DNA from: Epiperipatus broadwayi
Taxonomy: Eukaryota > Onychophora > Udeonychophora > Euonychophora > Peripatidae
Reading direction: 5' to 3'
DNA: 64,000 nt
Assembly (NCBI GenBank): GCA_028023455.1
Contig: JAQFVV010012394.1
Span: forward strand, 20,542,353 to 20,606,352
The translations under genes and the position numbers were made by a program. Below are positions 33,558 to 46,454 of the stretch, piece by piece; the stretch's first letter is position 1; each line of letters begins with the position of its first letter. The notes under the pieces are model-generated. The model was not told where the DNA came from, made no database searches, and saw only the letters and a list, made by a program, of their open reading frames with translations.

Positions 33558-35040
33558 ACTAATTTCTTCTGAACAAATTAAATTTCTGGAACCTATCATA
33601 ATAATAAGGGTAAATAATCCAACTATGAAGAGATCAACACAGTTAAGAATGATCCAAAGCTAACACATGTTAAAGAATTGCAATTCTTTTTAAGTTGTTT
33701 TTTGAAAATTATCTAAAAAGAAATCCCACATAGCAACCTCTTCCTACAAATTATTAAAAAAGAACCAGAGTTAAAAGTGGGGAATCCAACAGAATGTGGC
33801 TTTTAAACAAGTTAAAGACTTCCTGACTTCTAACTAATTTTTAGTATATTATTGTGAAGACCAAGAAGTTATGATTACAATATATACCTCAGACTTCAGA
33901 ATAGGTACTGTAATTTCTTGCAGTGTACATGGAAGCAAACTTACTATAAAATACTCATCACAAACACTCTCAGTGGCTGAGAAAATTTATAACCAATTGG
34001 ATAAAGTGGCTCTCACAATAGTGTTCATGGTAAAGAAATTTTACCAATATGTATATGGATATTTATTTAACATCTTCATGGACTATAGATCTTTATTGGA
34101 GATATTTGGTAGAAAGACTTTGGCCCATGCTAGCCAATGTATATGATAATGAATTAACATACTGACCATATAATTTCAAAATAGTATACAAGCCTAGAAA
34201 GTATTTAATGCATATAAGTACACTTTCTGGAACTCCAAACAAAAGCCATACAAATCCCATATTATAGAAGTCAACTACACAGATGTTATGAAATCTAAAG
34301 TAGTAACTAGTAAAGCTGTAGCTATGCAGGACATTAGATAGTAAAAAAATTGGATAAAAAAATTGGCCAAAAACAAAACAACATAAAGCCACAAATCTGG
34401 AATTATGGTGAAAGTTTATCTGTGTGTAATGAATGCATTTTCATGACCAACTAAATTTTAATTTCAAGTGAGGAGAGAAAAGAACATCCCAGAATAGTTC
34501 ATACAAGAGAATTAGCTTGATTGTATATCTTATGGTGTCACATGAATAATGATATTGAGAAAAATGTAAAGACACACGAGCCTGTCAAGCAATAGCCATA
34601 TTACCTGCAAAAGAGTTAAAACTATGGCCTGAAGTTACAAGAACATTTCTTGTTATTGTTGATTCATACTCAAAATGGAAGGAATACAGATTGTTAAGAA
34701 ATACTAATGCATAGAATATAATAAAAATATTATATTAACTCTTCACAACACATGTATATCCTGAGTTAATAATTATGGACTATGATACAGGGCTTATTTC
34801 TGTACAGTTAAAGAATTTTCTAATTAAGAAGGAAATAAAACATCTACTAATACCAACTTACCAACCTTAATCAAATGGAATGGTGAAAAAAGCACACTGA
34901 ATAAAATAGAATATGCTGATATTCATGAAGTGTTAACTATGGTAATGTTTTATCAGCACTTTACATCTAGTTTAGTAACCCAAAAAAACTGAAATTTTTT
35001 TAATGGAATGCCATTTTTGAACAACTGTTTTTGTTATAGA

Positions 35041-35188
35041 GGGAACTCGTGAATAAGCTCTTAACAAGCTTTGCAGAATATTCCCAACCCCAGACTGGTT
35101 TCTGCTACTGGCTTTCTCAGTGAGGTGTAGTATATTCTGGGATTGGAGATATTCTGAAAAGTTTGTTAAGAGCTTATTTGTGAGCTCT
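35041..35188. mobile_element. Small foldback with central hammerhead-like core (family 4)
   Basis: Arms of about 50 bp (35041-35094 and 35136-35188, sharing AAGCTCTTAACAA and CAGAATAT) enclose a 41-bp centre. On the minus strand the centre reads ACCTCA, CTGAGAA, AGCCAGTAGCA, GAA, ACCAGT, C, TGGGGT: the family-1 ribozyme layout with a perfect 6-bp stem I but with two core changes (CTGAGAA for CTGATGA). The minimal form of these elements seems to be arm-ribozyme-arm. Confidence 0.55.
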
Positions 35189-35828
35189 ATATATAATATT
35201 TGTAATACAAGCTTGTTAAATTAGGTCATGTGACATATGACTTGATTTCTTTGTAATAAGCTGTTTTTGTGTTAATTCTGGATTAAAACCAGAGAAAAGG
35301 ACATAAGGTCTGAAAGTGCTACATTTAAATGGGATGAAGTATATGAATAAGAGATGTTAAAAATGTTAAAAAATCGTTACCTTGAGTTGTAGCTAAACTA
35401 CTATCTAAACAAATATGTATAATTGAAACAGAAGATGATAGGAAAGTAAAAAGACATATAAATCATCTTAAAAATCAGTTTTGTTGAGCCAATAGATATA
35501 ATAGAAAAAACAGCATGTTTTACTACTTGTGGATGATTTACCAGTAAACAGTCGAAATATTAAAAGAGACATCTACTGATACTAAATTAAATGTAGAAAA
35601 AAATATTCAAATCTAAATTCACAAGTCATACTTGTTGTATTAAGCAGTGTACTAGAAATTGAAAAAGAAAGATCCATGTCCACCACATATAATAGCTAGA
35701 GTATGAAATAAGGCTGCAAAATTATAAGATGTGATTCAACTTTATCCTATTTCTAGAATAAAAGGAGAGAAATTATTATACAGTAGCTAAAAATTATATA
35801 TGGTTAAAATGTAAAAATAATAAATTCG

Positions 35829-36505
35829 TGTTATATGAGTATGTGTGGAATAAATTTGGTCAATAATAAATACATTAAAAATTCACTCTAGAAAAAATTA
35901 GTATACCTAATAATTAAAATTGTGCAAAATTAAAAATACTACAAGTAGGCTAGTTTGCAAAGGTTTAAGCCTGTACAATGTATTAAAGATGTAACAAGAA
36001 AAATAATTATGCAAATTAGACGAAGCAAAACAAATCTGAGTCTAGATGTGTGTGTGAGCAGTACTGTACACAGTGTAGACACAGAGCAGTGAGATCAGTA
36101 TTGCATTTGTAGCACAGTAATATGTGAACAGTTTAATATGGCAAAGAGTACATACAGTGCCAAATTAATAGTGAGAGTTAACAGCACAGAATTAAATGTG
36201 GTGAAACAAAATGCAGCATGTAGTTCAATACTATAAAGAACTGTGCAGAAATGGATTATAAATGGGAAAAACATGAATTAGTACACTTCTAGGTGAAATC
36301 TAAGAATATTCCCTAATTGTATAATGCAAGTTAATTTAATGCATAACAATTATCCAGTCATTAGTTGAAGTACTAATAGTGAACAATGCCATATTTTAGA
36401 GTAATAAATTCTTTGTTAAGTTCAAGATTGAGCGAGTTTTTATTTTCCGAAAAGTTATTAACAAGCCTACAATTGGCTTAAGTAAATCTGCTCCTATACA
36501 CATCA
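35829..36505 (+). repeat. 3' LTR of the Gypsy element
   Basis: Starts TGTTATATGAGTATG and ends ...CTATACACATCA. Several blocks (CAATAATAAA, AAAATTCACTCTAGAAAAA, ATGCAAATTAGAC, ATTCCCTAATTG, GTTCAAG) occur in the same order in the 5' LTR. No polypurine tract or matching flanking duplication is evident. Confidence 0.7.
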
Positions 36506-36619
36506 GGGTCCACCATTGCAAAATAACAGTTTCATAGAATTGAATATGTGAAATAAATACAGTGTAAGATGTCCTAAAAGATCTTTTATAGTAAACTTCA
36601 GCAGGATTTATTTAAAATA

Positions 36620-36955
36620 ATCTAACGGCCAATCAGATGTCATGATAGCTGCCTAAATAACAATCAAACCTTAAACACACGACACAGATTTTATGAAAAA
36701 AGGGTGGCCAGATGTCATGATAGATGTCCAAATAACAATCAAACCTTAAACACACGACAAAAATTTTATGAGAAAAGAGTGGCCACCCTTTTCTCTACTT
36801 TTCAAACCTAAATACTTATGATTGACATAGATATAGAAAGAAAAGTAGAGAAAAGAGTGGCTTCCCTTTTCTCATAAAATCTTTGTTGTGTGTTTAAGGT
36901 TTGATTGTTATTTGGGCAGCTATCGTGACATCTGATTGGCTGTTAGATAAGTTTT
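36620..36955. repeat. Foldback repeat with a doubled left arm
   Basis: A segment of about 80 bp (CCAGATGTCATGATAG, AACAATCAAACCTTAAACAC, TTTTATGA, AGAGTGGCC) occurs twice in direct order (36625-36710, 36708-36785) and once inverted (36858-36950), plus an inner inverted pair CCCTTTTCTCTACTTTTC / GAAAAGTAGAGAAAAG. No coding and no ribozyme core. Probably a MITE that gained a tandem copy of one arm. Confidence 0.65.
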
Positions 36956-36989
36956 ATAAAGAGTGCAAAGAGATTTGGCAGTATCTCAA

Positions 36990-37330
36990 TTTATTTCAAT
37001 TTTCAACTATCTGCACTTCACAAATTAAAATATTATTTATGATTTACAATAGTAGAGGCAGATTAGATTAAAGGTATTTTGAAGAAGTGCAGTGCTAATT
37101 GTTTTTATTGGAGAGATGTGCCTGAGAATAAAATACACTGGAAAGCTATAATTAGACATGACAAAAGTTTGCCACAGAAGAAACTAAAAGAAATAATTGT
37201 AAAACAGCAATAAACAGAATAATGGAGAATATACTTCATGGACATATTTGTGGCTTACAAATTGATTTATATAGTTATCACAAAACTCATCTCTAGTATC
37301 ATATTATTTTCATTTTACTTTGTGTTTTTA
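36990..37330 (+). pseudogene. LINE C-terminal scrap (W...DR..W module)
   Basis: Frames give NCFYWRDVPENKIHWKAIIR and LPQKKLKEIIVKQQ. This aligns with 59030-59420, where the pattern is NIDCFYW...AYNRIQWKITIR...LLQKKLKDRQ. It resembles the C-terminal module W-x-x-A-x-DR-x-x-W-R...KR found before a last zinc finger in several LINE polyproteins. It is short and broken by stops. Confidence 0.45.
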
Positions 37331-38085
37331 TCTTTTTTACTTCCTCTTGAAATTGAAATGGTGATATTTGTTTACAAATGGCTGCTGTTGATAGTATTAC
37401 AATGAAAAACAAAGGAAGTTAATTAATATAAAAATATTACCATTTCTTAAAATATCTTTCTGACAAATATTCGCTAGCAATATCTTTTACCAAAAAATAA
37501 AGCATGAATGGAATCAATTAAGTAAAAGCCATCGATTTCTAAATAATTATGAATGGGATGTATCTTAGGCCTTACGTGTGTGAGTAAAATTCACGTTATA
37601 ATATGGTTACAATTATTCATTTAAAAATATGAGAAATAAATTATTGTTGTATTTGAATTATAAATTGAATATATTATTCTTTTATAATACAAATGGAAAG
37701 TTCAAGTAAAATTTATTTATTTGGTATGTAGTGTTTATTCTTTTAAACATCAATATTTTAAAATATTACGTGTTGACTTCCCACCCTCAATTTTACATAC
37801 ATCTTAGGCCTCTCAAATATATATAGACTTCCACTGAAGCAATTATAAAAAAATATATAGTACACTGTGAAACAGCAATGTTATCAGAAGAGAAATGTAC
37901 TTGTCTTAAAAAGAGTTTATAGTTACTTATCTTTGATGATGACAATGAGACTAAATTTGTATTTAGTTTTTGAATCACTTATTTACTACTTGTTATTTTT
38001 GAAAATCAACATAATGACAGTAAAAATATAAAATAATAGCAATAACATAATTTATAATAAGACCAAATTATTTATTCTCCAAATC
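37331..38085. other. No gene seen
   Basis: AT-rich DNA between two LINE remnants, without coding character. Confidence 0.5.
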
Positions 38086-38089
38086 ATAC

Positions 38090-39160
38090 AATATGATGTG
38101 ATGCTGATGGGTTGTGACTTCTCCTAATATGGAGTCAGGAATCTCTCAGCAACTATGCCTAGGGAAATCTGTTAGCCACTTTACCTTCCCTTTCCATTCC
38201 CCACTCTAAGTTTTCCCATATTCTTCACTATGCTATCCATCCCATTTCCACAACATGATTTTTGTCAACCCCACAGCCTTTATATCTAAATCCCCCTTAT
38301 CTTTTCCCAAATCCAGCATAAAATCCAATAACCCATTTTCTGAATAGTCATTTTGTTCATATTTATTCTTCCACAAATTCATTATTTGAAGCCCATCTGC
38401 TTTCAGGTATTTACATTCAATTAACAGATGCCTAATATTTTCTATGCCTTTTTTACACAACTTGCAGACTAAATCACCCACATTTTTCCATTTATGTGTA
38501 TATTCCTTTGTTGCCAAAGATCCTGTTTGAGCCATAAACAGGAAACTACTTTCCTTGCTATTATCATAAATAACTCACCCCCAATATTCCATTTACTTCT
38601 ATATATATTTAAACTCTTTTTACTCTTCATACTAGTTCTCTATCTTTCCAACTCCCTATTCTTTATTAATGCATCTATTCTTTTATACCATTCCTTACAA
38701 CTATAATACTCAACAACTCTCCTAATACAATCATCCTATCTTTTGTATAAGTATACTGACATTAAATTCTTTATCCAAATATTCTGCAAACCACATTACC
38801 TTTTTCACCTTTCTTGTTGCCTGTTCTTTTCTCATAATCCAATTAAATACTATTTTGGCTACTCTCTTATTATCCATAAACTGCAATCTACTGAACATTT
38901 TTATTTTGCCTTTTGCATCTCTCATATAAAAACTTGACCATTCCATTTCTCCTTGAATTGCCTCTTTTGCCATCCACACATCTGCATCTAATGCATGTCT
39001 TCCTACTTCTCTTTGTACTTTTTCTAAGTAATCTAATATTCCTTTACTAACACATAATGCATTATTACCATATGTTAATCCTGCTACTGCTACTCTCTTC
39101 CATACAATTCTAACTACATCATGATAAAACAAGAACAACATCTGTTGTAAGTTTGAGGAA
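38090..39160 (-). pseudogene. LINE 3' half: C-terminal RT region and zinc finger
   Basis: Minus strand from about 39141: VAGLTYGNNALCVS, LEKVQREVGRHALDADV, EAIQGEMEWSSFYMRDA, RLQFMDN (open to 38731). A broken stretch follows, and then 38535-38233 has CKLCKKGIENIRHLLIECKYL, a C-x2-C...H...C finger of the LINE C terminus. The block LE-x-x-Q-x-x-x-GR-x-AL...EAI-x-GEM-x-WS-x-F is typical of endonuclease-reverse transcriptase LINEs in invertebrates. It is 5'-truncated. Related 3' ends occur at 43483-43715 and 43908-44240. Confidence 0.7.
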
Positions 39161-40960
39161 TCATGATTATTAGATTTTATAGTATTTAAATCCCATTCTC
39201 AGACAGTTTTCTGGTTTTTGTCTTTGCCAAAGTAGTCTTAGGATTCAAACCTGGAAGCAATGTAGTCATGCATTCAGCAAATACTTTTACTCCATTTTAT
39301 AATTTAGTCTAAAAACTGAAATTCAAATCAGCCTAAGGTTTAGAATTCAAGTCAAATTTCTTGAACATTAATATTTTAAAATGTCTTCATAACTCTTCAA
39401 GCAGGTTAGCTTAGATTCAAAACCCTGTGCTATTTAAATTTCAGATTTTTAGTTTGTATAGGAAAATAAAGTGAATATTTGACTTTATTGCTTCCAACTT
39501 TAAAAATAAACCCCCAATTATCTGAGAATGGGGAGTTAAATGCAATAAAAATTCTGATCATCCCTGACTACTCAAGCTTATAATAGGTAGTGCTAGATTA
39601 TAAAGATGCTTTGTTTTTAAATATAATTGATAGTCAATCTGGACAAACTTACAAAACCAAATCCAACGTGAAGCAAAAAGTCAACTAGGTAAGATGTACT
39701 AAAACGTTAAGCAACATGTATTATTTTAAATTTATTTCAGTCTCTATTGAGCAGTAATGACATCTATCTTTGCTTTAGCCAACTATGTAAATCTTATGCA
39801 ATAAACATTTCATGACATGTTCTTCCTATGTAATGTTCATTACTTAAGATTTACATAGTTGGTTAAAACAAGGATAGATGTCACTATTGCTGAATGCAGA
39901 TTGAATTAAATTGAAAATGATATATGGTTTCTAACTATTTTTTTATGCAGCTGACACCATGACAATGCATTAATTTAGTTGCATTTTTACTGATATTATG
40001 ACAAGCAGTATAATGGTCAAAAGAATAAAAAGAATTTAACCTTGCCAATCCTCCCAGCTTATAAAGTTGTCTAGATTAATGATATATTCATTGCAGTTAC
40101 ATGCAAGTATCTACTTAGAAAGGGATCAGGATGTTGTGGTTAGCAGATTTATTACTGTATCTGTAATCTGGTTTGAGAATTGAAACTGGATTAAACTTAG
40201 AATTTTTTTTTTGTCCATCAGAAGAATTATAAAAGACATTTTTTATTTCCATTCTAGACCTAACTCATTTGTCAAATTATTCTGAAACAAAACTGGATAT
40301 CTAATTATTTTTAACTGGAGAATAAAATAATATTAAAACTTCACTAATTGCCATCTAATCATTAATGATTTTCTTTTTATTGTTCCATTTAAAAAAACTA
40401 TTAAAAATGTATTTGTCCTGCAGTGGATTATTTACAAATGCTTTACACATGTGCACATTATGATTAATTTATTGTAATAGTGCAAACACCTGTAAGACAG
40501 ATGTAAGACTAACACTAGATAGCTATACATCAAATTAAAAACTGTCCAATCACTTTGCGAGATGCGTATTTTCAATATACCCATTTTTGTTAGAATCTAT
40601 GAAGCACAATCAGTCTGACATGTAAATGTAGAATGATCAACTTAGAAAAGTGATATTAATTTATCCATTTTGACATGCAGTATTTTTTAATCAACTTATT
40701 TCGGTATGTCCAAACAACAATCGAAGTAGAATTATTATTGTCATTTTTAATTAAATGCTAATCTATAAATTAAGCATTGAAATATGTAGTTAATAAATTA
40801 ATGCATTTAGAAATATATTAAATTTACCCAGAGTAATGAAACCTCTAATAATAATAATGTGTGACACTAATGTTATACTATTTTTACTACATCACTGATT
40901 AGGGTTTAATTAAAAATGAGTTCATAATAACTGTCTTAATTGATGTTAGATTATTAACAA
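39161..40960. other. No gene; inverted repeat at 39730-39906
   Basis: Within AT-rich DNA, arms of about 60 bp (39735-39795 and 39848-39905, sharing GTGACATCTATC or ATGACATCTATC and CCAACTATGTAAATCTTA) enclose a 50-bp centre. It looks like a small MITE. No hammerhead core is present. The rest shows nothing. Confidence 0.5.
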
Positions 40961-40964
40961 ATCT

Positions 40965-41205
40965 TCATCATTATCATTTTTCATAACTATTGATCTACTG
41001 AAGAATGGAGGTCTCTTCAAGATTAATACAGTTTTTCTAATCTCTCTTCTCTACATCACAACAGCAAACTTTATTATTTTATTCATCAATCTCACACATG
41101 GTTGCTTTCCTAGATCTGTTAAAATTTCTTGAGATCCAATTTAAGATTTCAACTTTCCATTTATTATTATCTCTTCTATTAATTTGTCCAGACTAGTTTC
41201 ATGTT
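40965..41205 (-). pseudogene. RTE LINE 3' end scrap
   Basis: Aligns with 20924-21140 (the RTE 3' end): ATCATTATCA tail, GGAGGTCTCTTCAAG, ATCTCACACATGG, TTGAGATCCAATTTAA, ATTATTATCTCTTCT occur in the same order. Strongly 5'-truncated and mutated. Confidence 0.65.
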
Positions 41206-42520
41206 AGTCCCTAATTTCTTTCAATAGTAACAGTGATATCTATCTTCTATTATATACAAATAGGCTTACTCAAATATTATAGTATATTTTTCACCACTAA
41301 ACCATTAGCTATATAAATTGGAAGAATGACAGTTCAAGGTAGCTGATATTAATGGTTGTATACTAAATGCGTACCTTGTAGGATGATAAATGGACTAGTT
41401 TTGTTACATGATGCAGTAGTTATCTAAAAATTGGCTTCATACACTGTTATTGGAGTGTATATTATTCCACATGAATTACTCATATTTATAAGTGGATCAT
41501 TATGCAATCTATCATACATCACCTATTATAATAGTGTTAATCATCATATTTAGATCATAAAATATGATTATATTCACTTTATAATAGATCAAATTCTTGT
41601 AGTTAGTTAGTTGTTTTAACCTATTAAACAAAATAATAACCTAGAACTTATAAGATATTCATACTGATTAAATAAGAATCTTTGTGTTCATATTCTAAGA
41701 TTTCAGCAGAGAGCATTGTAAAGATTGACAATTACTGTATACTAAACATTTTTTAATATGTTGTCTTTTTGTTATTTTCTTTCAACAAATATTTTCTTTT
41801 GCTTAATGTTCATTTGTACACAGACTTTCATATTTAAAATGTTGGCAAATGTGTTTGGTGTTTAAGAAATCAAATTGTTTTAAACACATTTAAAATGCAA
41901 ACTTTGTTTAACGTTTCTACGTTTTCTAAAAATTCAGTGTAAAATATAAATTACCAATAAAAGAGTTGTGTTTATATATCTAACCATTTAATTTTCTTTT
42001 ACGATTAATCATAGCAGAAATTATTCACATTTGAAAGGCTTCTGCATACCTTTCTGGTAATGGCATTTAGGATCATTTTTAAAAAAGAAATTCCGCTGGA
42101 AAGCAGTGAATGATGAAAGAAAGAGATGTGTTTGAAAAATCACACTTTGACTTTTAATGATAAAAGACATTTACTCTAAACTAATAAATAAAGTAAATGG
42201 CAAAACTTTTAAATTACTCCTAGACAGAAGTTGAAATGAGTTTCCCTACCAGCATTTACATTTATTTGTAGTAATATATATATAGTTTTTGAATAGTTGC
42301 TTAACAAACTGAAGTATCTTTAATTTGATACTAAAACCAGTGTTGTGCTCTTCTGTAATTAAATATTTGGAACATCTAAAATAAAAAGTACGCAATAATA
42401 AAGATCCAGAAACTATATAAATTTGAAAAATTGTGGTTAATATAAGCTATAGGTACTATTTCACTGTTTATGTGAATTTATTTAACCTCTACTTATGTCA
42501 ATTTTTCATTATTTTTTTTA
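41206..42520. other. No gene seen
   Basis: AT-rich DNA. The end (42490-42520) is a T-rich tract that could be the polypyrimidine tract of the next entry. Confidence 0.4.
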
Positions 42521-42723
42521 GATTCGAATTCTATATAATAATAAAAAAACAGAAACTAGTCAGTCTGGAAGATGGACGATTTTATAGCATTGTACTATCT
42601 TCTTACCATTTATTACTCCAGCTTATGATACTCTGGTGTGGGGCAAAAATAACTGTTGTTGGAAGAATGAGAAAGAAGGATCTTTGTAATATTCTTGTTG
42701 ATATTAACAAACAGCTGGACTAG
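42521..42723 (+). CDS. Candidate exon, protein family not recognised
   Basis: An open segment starts right after a strong acceptor-like tract (TTCATTATTTTTTTTAG) and runs 68 codons to a TAG at 42721. The peptide contains LVSLEDGRFYSIVLSSYHL, LMILWCGAKITVVG and DLCNILVDINKQLD. It has a hydrophobic stretch, possibly a membrane helix, next to a basic patch RMRKK, and less AT bias than its surroundings. It could be a terminal exon; a donor at GATCTTT/GTAATA is an alternative. I do not recognise the protein. Together with 44684-44837 it could belong to one gene. Confidence 0.3.
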
Positions 42724-42939
42724 ATGTATATAATTATGTAAGAAAGTCAGTTTGAATTCAAAATCTTAGTATTATTTTGAATTTCAACTATTAGTTTAAA
42801 CAGCATAAAGGAGTATTTAGATGTTATTGAACAGGCAAAATTCTCCATACAGTAGTGCCACCCTGTGCCAACCAGAGTAACCAATGGATGCAAGAAGGCG
42901 GGTGCATAAAATCCCCATCTACTGCCTACTCATCCAATA

Positions 42940-42981
42940 TCCCCAGACTAGTTTCTGGCTTGTGGCCTTCATCAGTGAAGA
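42940..42981 (-). ncRNA. Hammerhead ribozyme, family 1, intact core
   Basis: Minus strand: TCTTCA (42981-42976), CTGATGA (42975-42969), AGGC-CACAA-GCCA stem II, GAA (42955-42953), ACTAGT (42952-42947), H17 = C (42946), TGGGGA (42945-42940). All core bases are kept, and stem I pairs with two G-U. Same layout as 4415-4456, on the opposite strand. Confidence 0.6.
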
Positions 42982-43323
42982 GTACTGCACCTAGATCTTA
43001 GGATCTAATGCAACCCTCTAGCAGCCACCTTTTATTTACCTACAAAACTATGAGAATGAAATTGAAAACACAATAACATTTTCAATCTAAGCTCAATAGC
43101 TTATATAGCCATATGGGTCTGAACTCAGTTCAGCACCCATACATTTTGGTGTCTTTGGCTCTTTAACAACCATAGCCACCACTATCCTATTAGACAGGAT
43201 TGGTGTTAAACTATTAAACATCACAAGATCATCTCTTATGCTAGCACATAACTTATTAACCAGTCAAAACTCTCCATACAGTAGTGACCCTGGGCCAACC
43301 AGAGTAATCAATGGATCCAAGAC

Positions 43324-43362
43324 TCCTCACTGATGAAGGCCATAAGCCAGAAATTAGTCAGG
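43324..43362 (+). ncRNA. Hammerhead core, family 1, stem I damaged
   Basis: TCCTCA, CTGATGA (43330-43336), AGGCCATAAGCCA, GAA, ATTAGT, C, then AGGTTGG instead of the stem I partner. The downstream strand was lost when sequence was deleted up to GGTTGGCACT. Confidence 0.45.
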
Positions 43363-43482
43363 TTGGCACTATTGTACAGAGAGTTTTGCCTGTTTAATAA
43401 CAGTTATGTGCTAGCATAAGAGATGGTAATCATGTGAGTATTTAGATGTATAAATGCATTAGTTCTAGTTATGAATTATCTT

Positions 43483-43715
43483 CCTCACTGATGTGATTCA
43501 ATGTACTATGGCTTCTGTCTCAGAATCAGGAATCTCTCATCCACTATGTCCAGAGAAACTCATTCCTTTCCATTTCCCACCCTGTTTTTTTCTATATTCT
43601 TCTCTATCTTGCTCCATCTCATTTCCACAATCATCTTTGTCCACTTTATGGTCTTTATATCTAAAATCTCCCTTATTGTTTTCCAAAGCCAGCATAAAAA
43701 ACAAGAATCCTAATC
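43483..43715 (-). pseudogene. LINE 3' end scrap (unit 1)
   Basis: Aligns with 38100-38330, the 3' part of the LINE at 38090-39160 (CAGGAATCTCTC, CATTTCCACAA, GTCTTTATATCTAAA, TCCAGCATAAAA or GCCAGCATAAAA). Non-coding or with many stops. Confidence 0.6.
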
Positions 43716-43729
43716 AATGGATCCAAGAC

Positions 43730-43771
43730 TCCTCACTGATGAAGGCCATAAGCCAGAAATTAGTCTGTTTG
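43730..43771 (+). ncRNA. Hammerhead core, family 1, weak stem I
   Basis: TCCTCA, CTGATGA (43736-43742), AGGC-CATAA-GCCA, GAA, ATTAGT, C, TGTTTG. The core is kept, stem III has a U-G pair, and stem I is reduced to two or three pairs. This is the tandem copy of 43324-43362. Confidence 0.45.
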
Positions 43772-43907
43772 GCACAGGGTGGCACTATTGTATGGAGAGT
43801 TTTGCCTGTTTAATAACAGTTATGTGCTAGAATAAGACATGGTGATCATGTGAATATTTTGATGCATAAATGTATTAGTTCTAGTTACAAATTATTTTCC
43901 TCACTGA

Positions 43908-44240
43908 TGTGATTCAATGTACGATGGCTTCTTTCTCAGAATCAGGAATCTCTCATCCACTATGTCCAGAGAAACCTATTAGCCATCTTGTCTTTCCTTT
44001 CCATTCCCCACCCTAAGTTTTTTTCCATATTCTTCTCTATCTTGCTACAACCCATTTCCACAACATCATCTTTGTCCACTTTATGGTCTTTATATCAAAA
44101 ATCTCCCTTGCTGTTTTCCAAAGCCAGCATAAAAAACAAGAATCCACTTTCCGTATAATCACTTTGTTTATATTTATTTTCCACAATTTCATTATTTGTA
44201 CCCTTTCTGCTTGTAAGCACTTCCATTCAATGATTACTAG
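43908..44240 (-). pseudogene. LINE 3' end scrap (unit 2)
   Basis: Second copy of the same LINE 3' end, extending further (to CACTTCCATTCAATG near 44220, matching 38410-38425). Minus-strand reading is broken throughout. Confidence 0.6.
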
Positions 44241-44683
44241 CTGAGATTGGAGGAATATGACTATATGAAAGTCATGTGATATTATATTTTGTGAAATATT
44301 TATCTAAATGATCCATTTTATTGTATACAACTATAATCCTATATTTTATTTATCATTTTTTATTAATTTGTTTAATATACTGATTTTTTTAGACAAACAT
44401 TATAAAAAAATCTGTTAATATTCTAACCAGGAGATAGTTTAACATTGGTTTTATTAAATTATGTATAGATTTGACAATCATCAACTATGAGGTTAATAAA
44501 TTGGGTTTGACCCCAATCTGTTACCTCAAGAAATATATTGATGAGATCTCAATATTGTGCTCAAAGGTTAAGTTAGGTTTAACATTAATATTGGATCTAA
44601 AAAAATTAAAAATTATTTGGAGCCATATGAGAATTTACTTTTTTATGCAGTAACTTTTGGTCATTGAAAACATTCTTGTTTAG

Positions 44684-44837
44684 ACATCTAAAAAGGGATC
44701 TTGACTTGAAGCATGCCATAGAAAATGAAATTTTCTATGAGACAAGTTCTCTTCAGATATCTGGTGTAGAAGTGCATGAAAGAACAAGAAAACTCAGCAA
44801 GGAAATAGATTTGAGTGTGGCATTACTATTTTTCATG
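44684..44837 (+). CDS. Candidate internal exon, protein family not recognised
   Basis: 154 nt open between an acceptor-like TTCTTGTTTAG and a donor ATG/GTAATATTT. The peptide contains HLKRDLDLKHAIENEIFYET, SGVEVHERTRKLSKEIDLSV and ALLFFM. It is charged and helical, ending in a hydrophobic run that could begin a membrane segment. Codon use is visibly different from the surrounding AT-rich DNA. A loose resemblance to the intracellular loop and following helix of 7-TM chemoreceptors was noted but is not enough to assign. Acceptor strength is only moderate. Confidence 0.35.
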
Positions 44838-46245
<1,408 letters not shown>

Positions 46246-46454
46246 GTTTTAGTTTTAAAATATATTTTATTCAGTTGATATATAAAGGAAAGTTATACAA
46301 TTGAGAGATCAGTTACATCATTGTGTATAATTAGTTACATTTAGATCACTAGTATAAAAGTGTACAAACCATGAAAAAAAAAGTTAATACAATCAAAATA
46401 ATAATAGAAAAAAGTTCTTCATTTCTTGAGAGTTCATAAGAAAGTTGAGTGCCA

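Larger units (their letters stand above)
31449..35828 (+). pseudogene. Gypsy gag-pol remnant
   Basis: In several frames: two knuckle-like clusters (about 32085-32165: CxLCGEKGHTKM and NCSQTGHLQK), the protease end ILEWNWF (about 32520), the RT entry HVIYRARKVPF (about 32690) and YLDDILINTN with the catalytic Asp pair (about 33100). Then RNase H: EKIYNQLDKVALTIVFMVKK and YQYVYGYLFNIF (about 33975-34070). Integrase traces: VDSYSKWKEYR (about 34660) and LIIMDYDTGLI (about 34765). The order protease-RT-RNase H-integrase marks Ty3/Gypsy. Stops and frameshifts are frequent, so there is no product. It is in the same orientation as the LTRs. Confidence 0.8.
30842..36505 (+). mobile_element. Ty3/Gypsy LTR retrotransposon, full length but dead
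   Basis: About 5.66 kb between two related LTRs (30842-31448, 35829-36505). The interior follows Ty3/Gypsy order: gag zinc knuckle, protease, RT, RNase H, integrase, all riddled with stops. A family-1 hammerhead foldback (33254-33557) interrupts the RT/RNase H region, and a related small foldback lies at 35041-35188. The LTRs have diverged clearly, so the insertion is old. Confidence 0.82.
42822..43436. mobile_element. Hammerhead family 1, longer copy with extra 5' sequence
   Basis: Minus-strand unit from 43063 down to 42822 with a near-intact ribozyme (42940-42981), preceded in minus sense by about 190 bp not seen in the other copies (CTATGGTTGTTAAAGAGCC region, 43070-43250), then a second, partly inverted unit 43261-43436 with a ribozyme at 43324. 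The extra segment has a short open stretch (VVAMVVKEPKTPKCMGAEL, minus strand) that could be the end of the element's own protein; I cannot assign it. Confidence 0.6.
43308..44142. repeat. Local tandem duplication, about 407-bp period
   Basis: Unit 1 (43308-43711) and unit 2 (43715-44142) both begin CAATGGATCCAAGACTCC and end AAAAACAAGAATCC. Each contains a family-1 ribozyme piece followed by a LINE 3' end (GTGATTCAATGTAC, CAGGAATCTCTCATCCACTA, CATTTCCACAA). The two units differ by small deletions, so the duplication is not recent. Confidence 0.75.
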
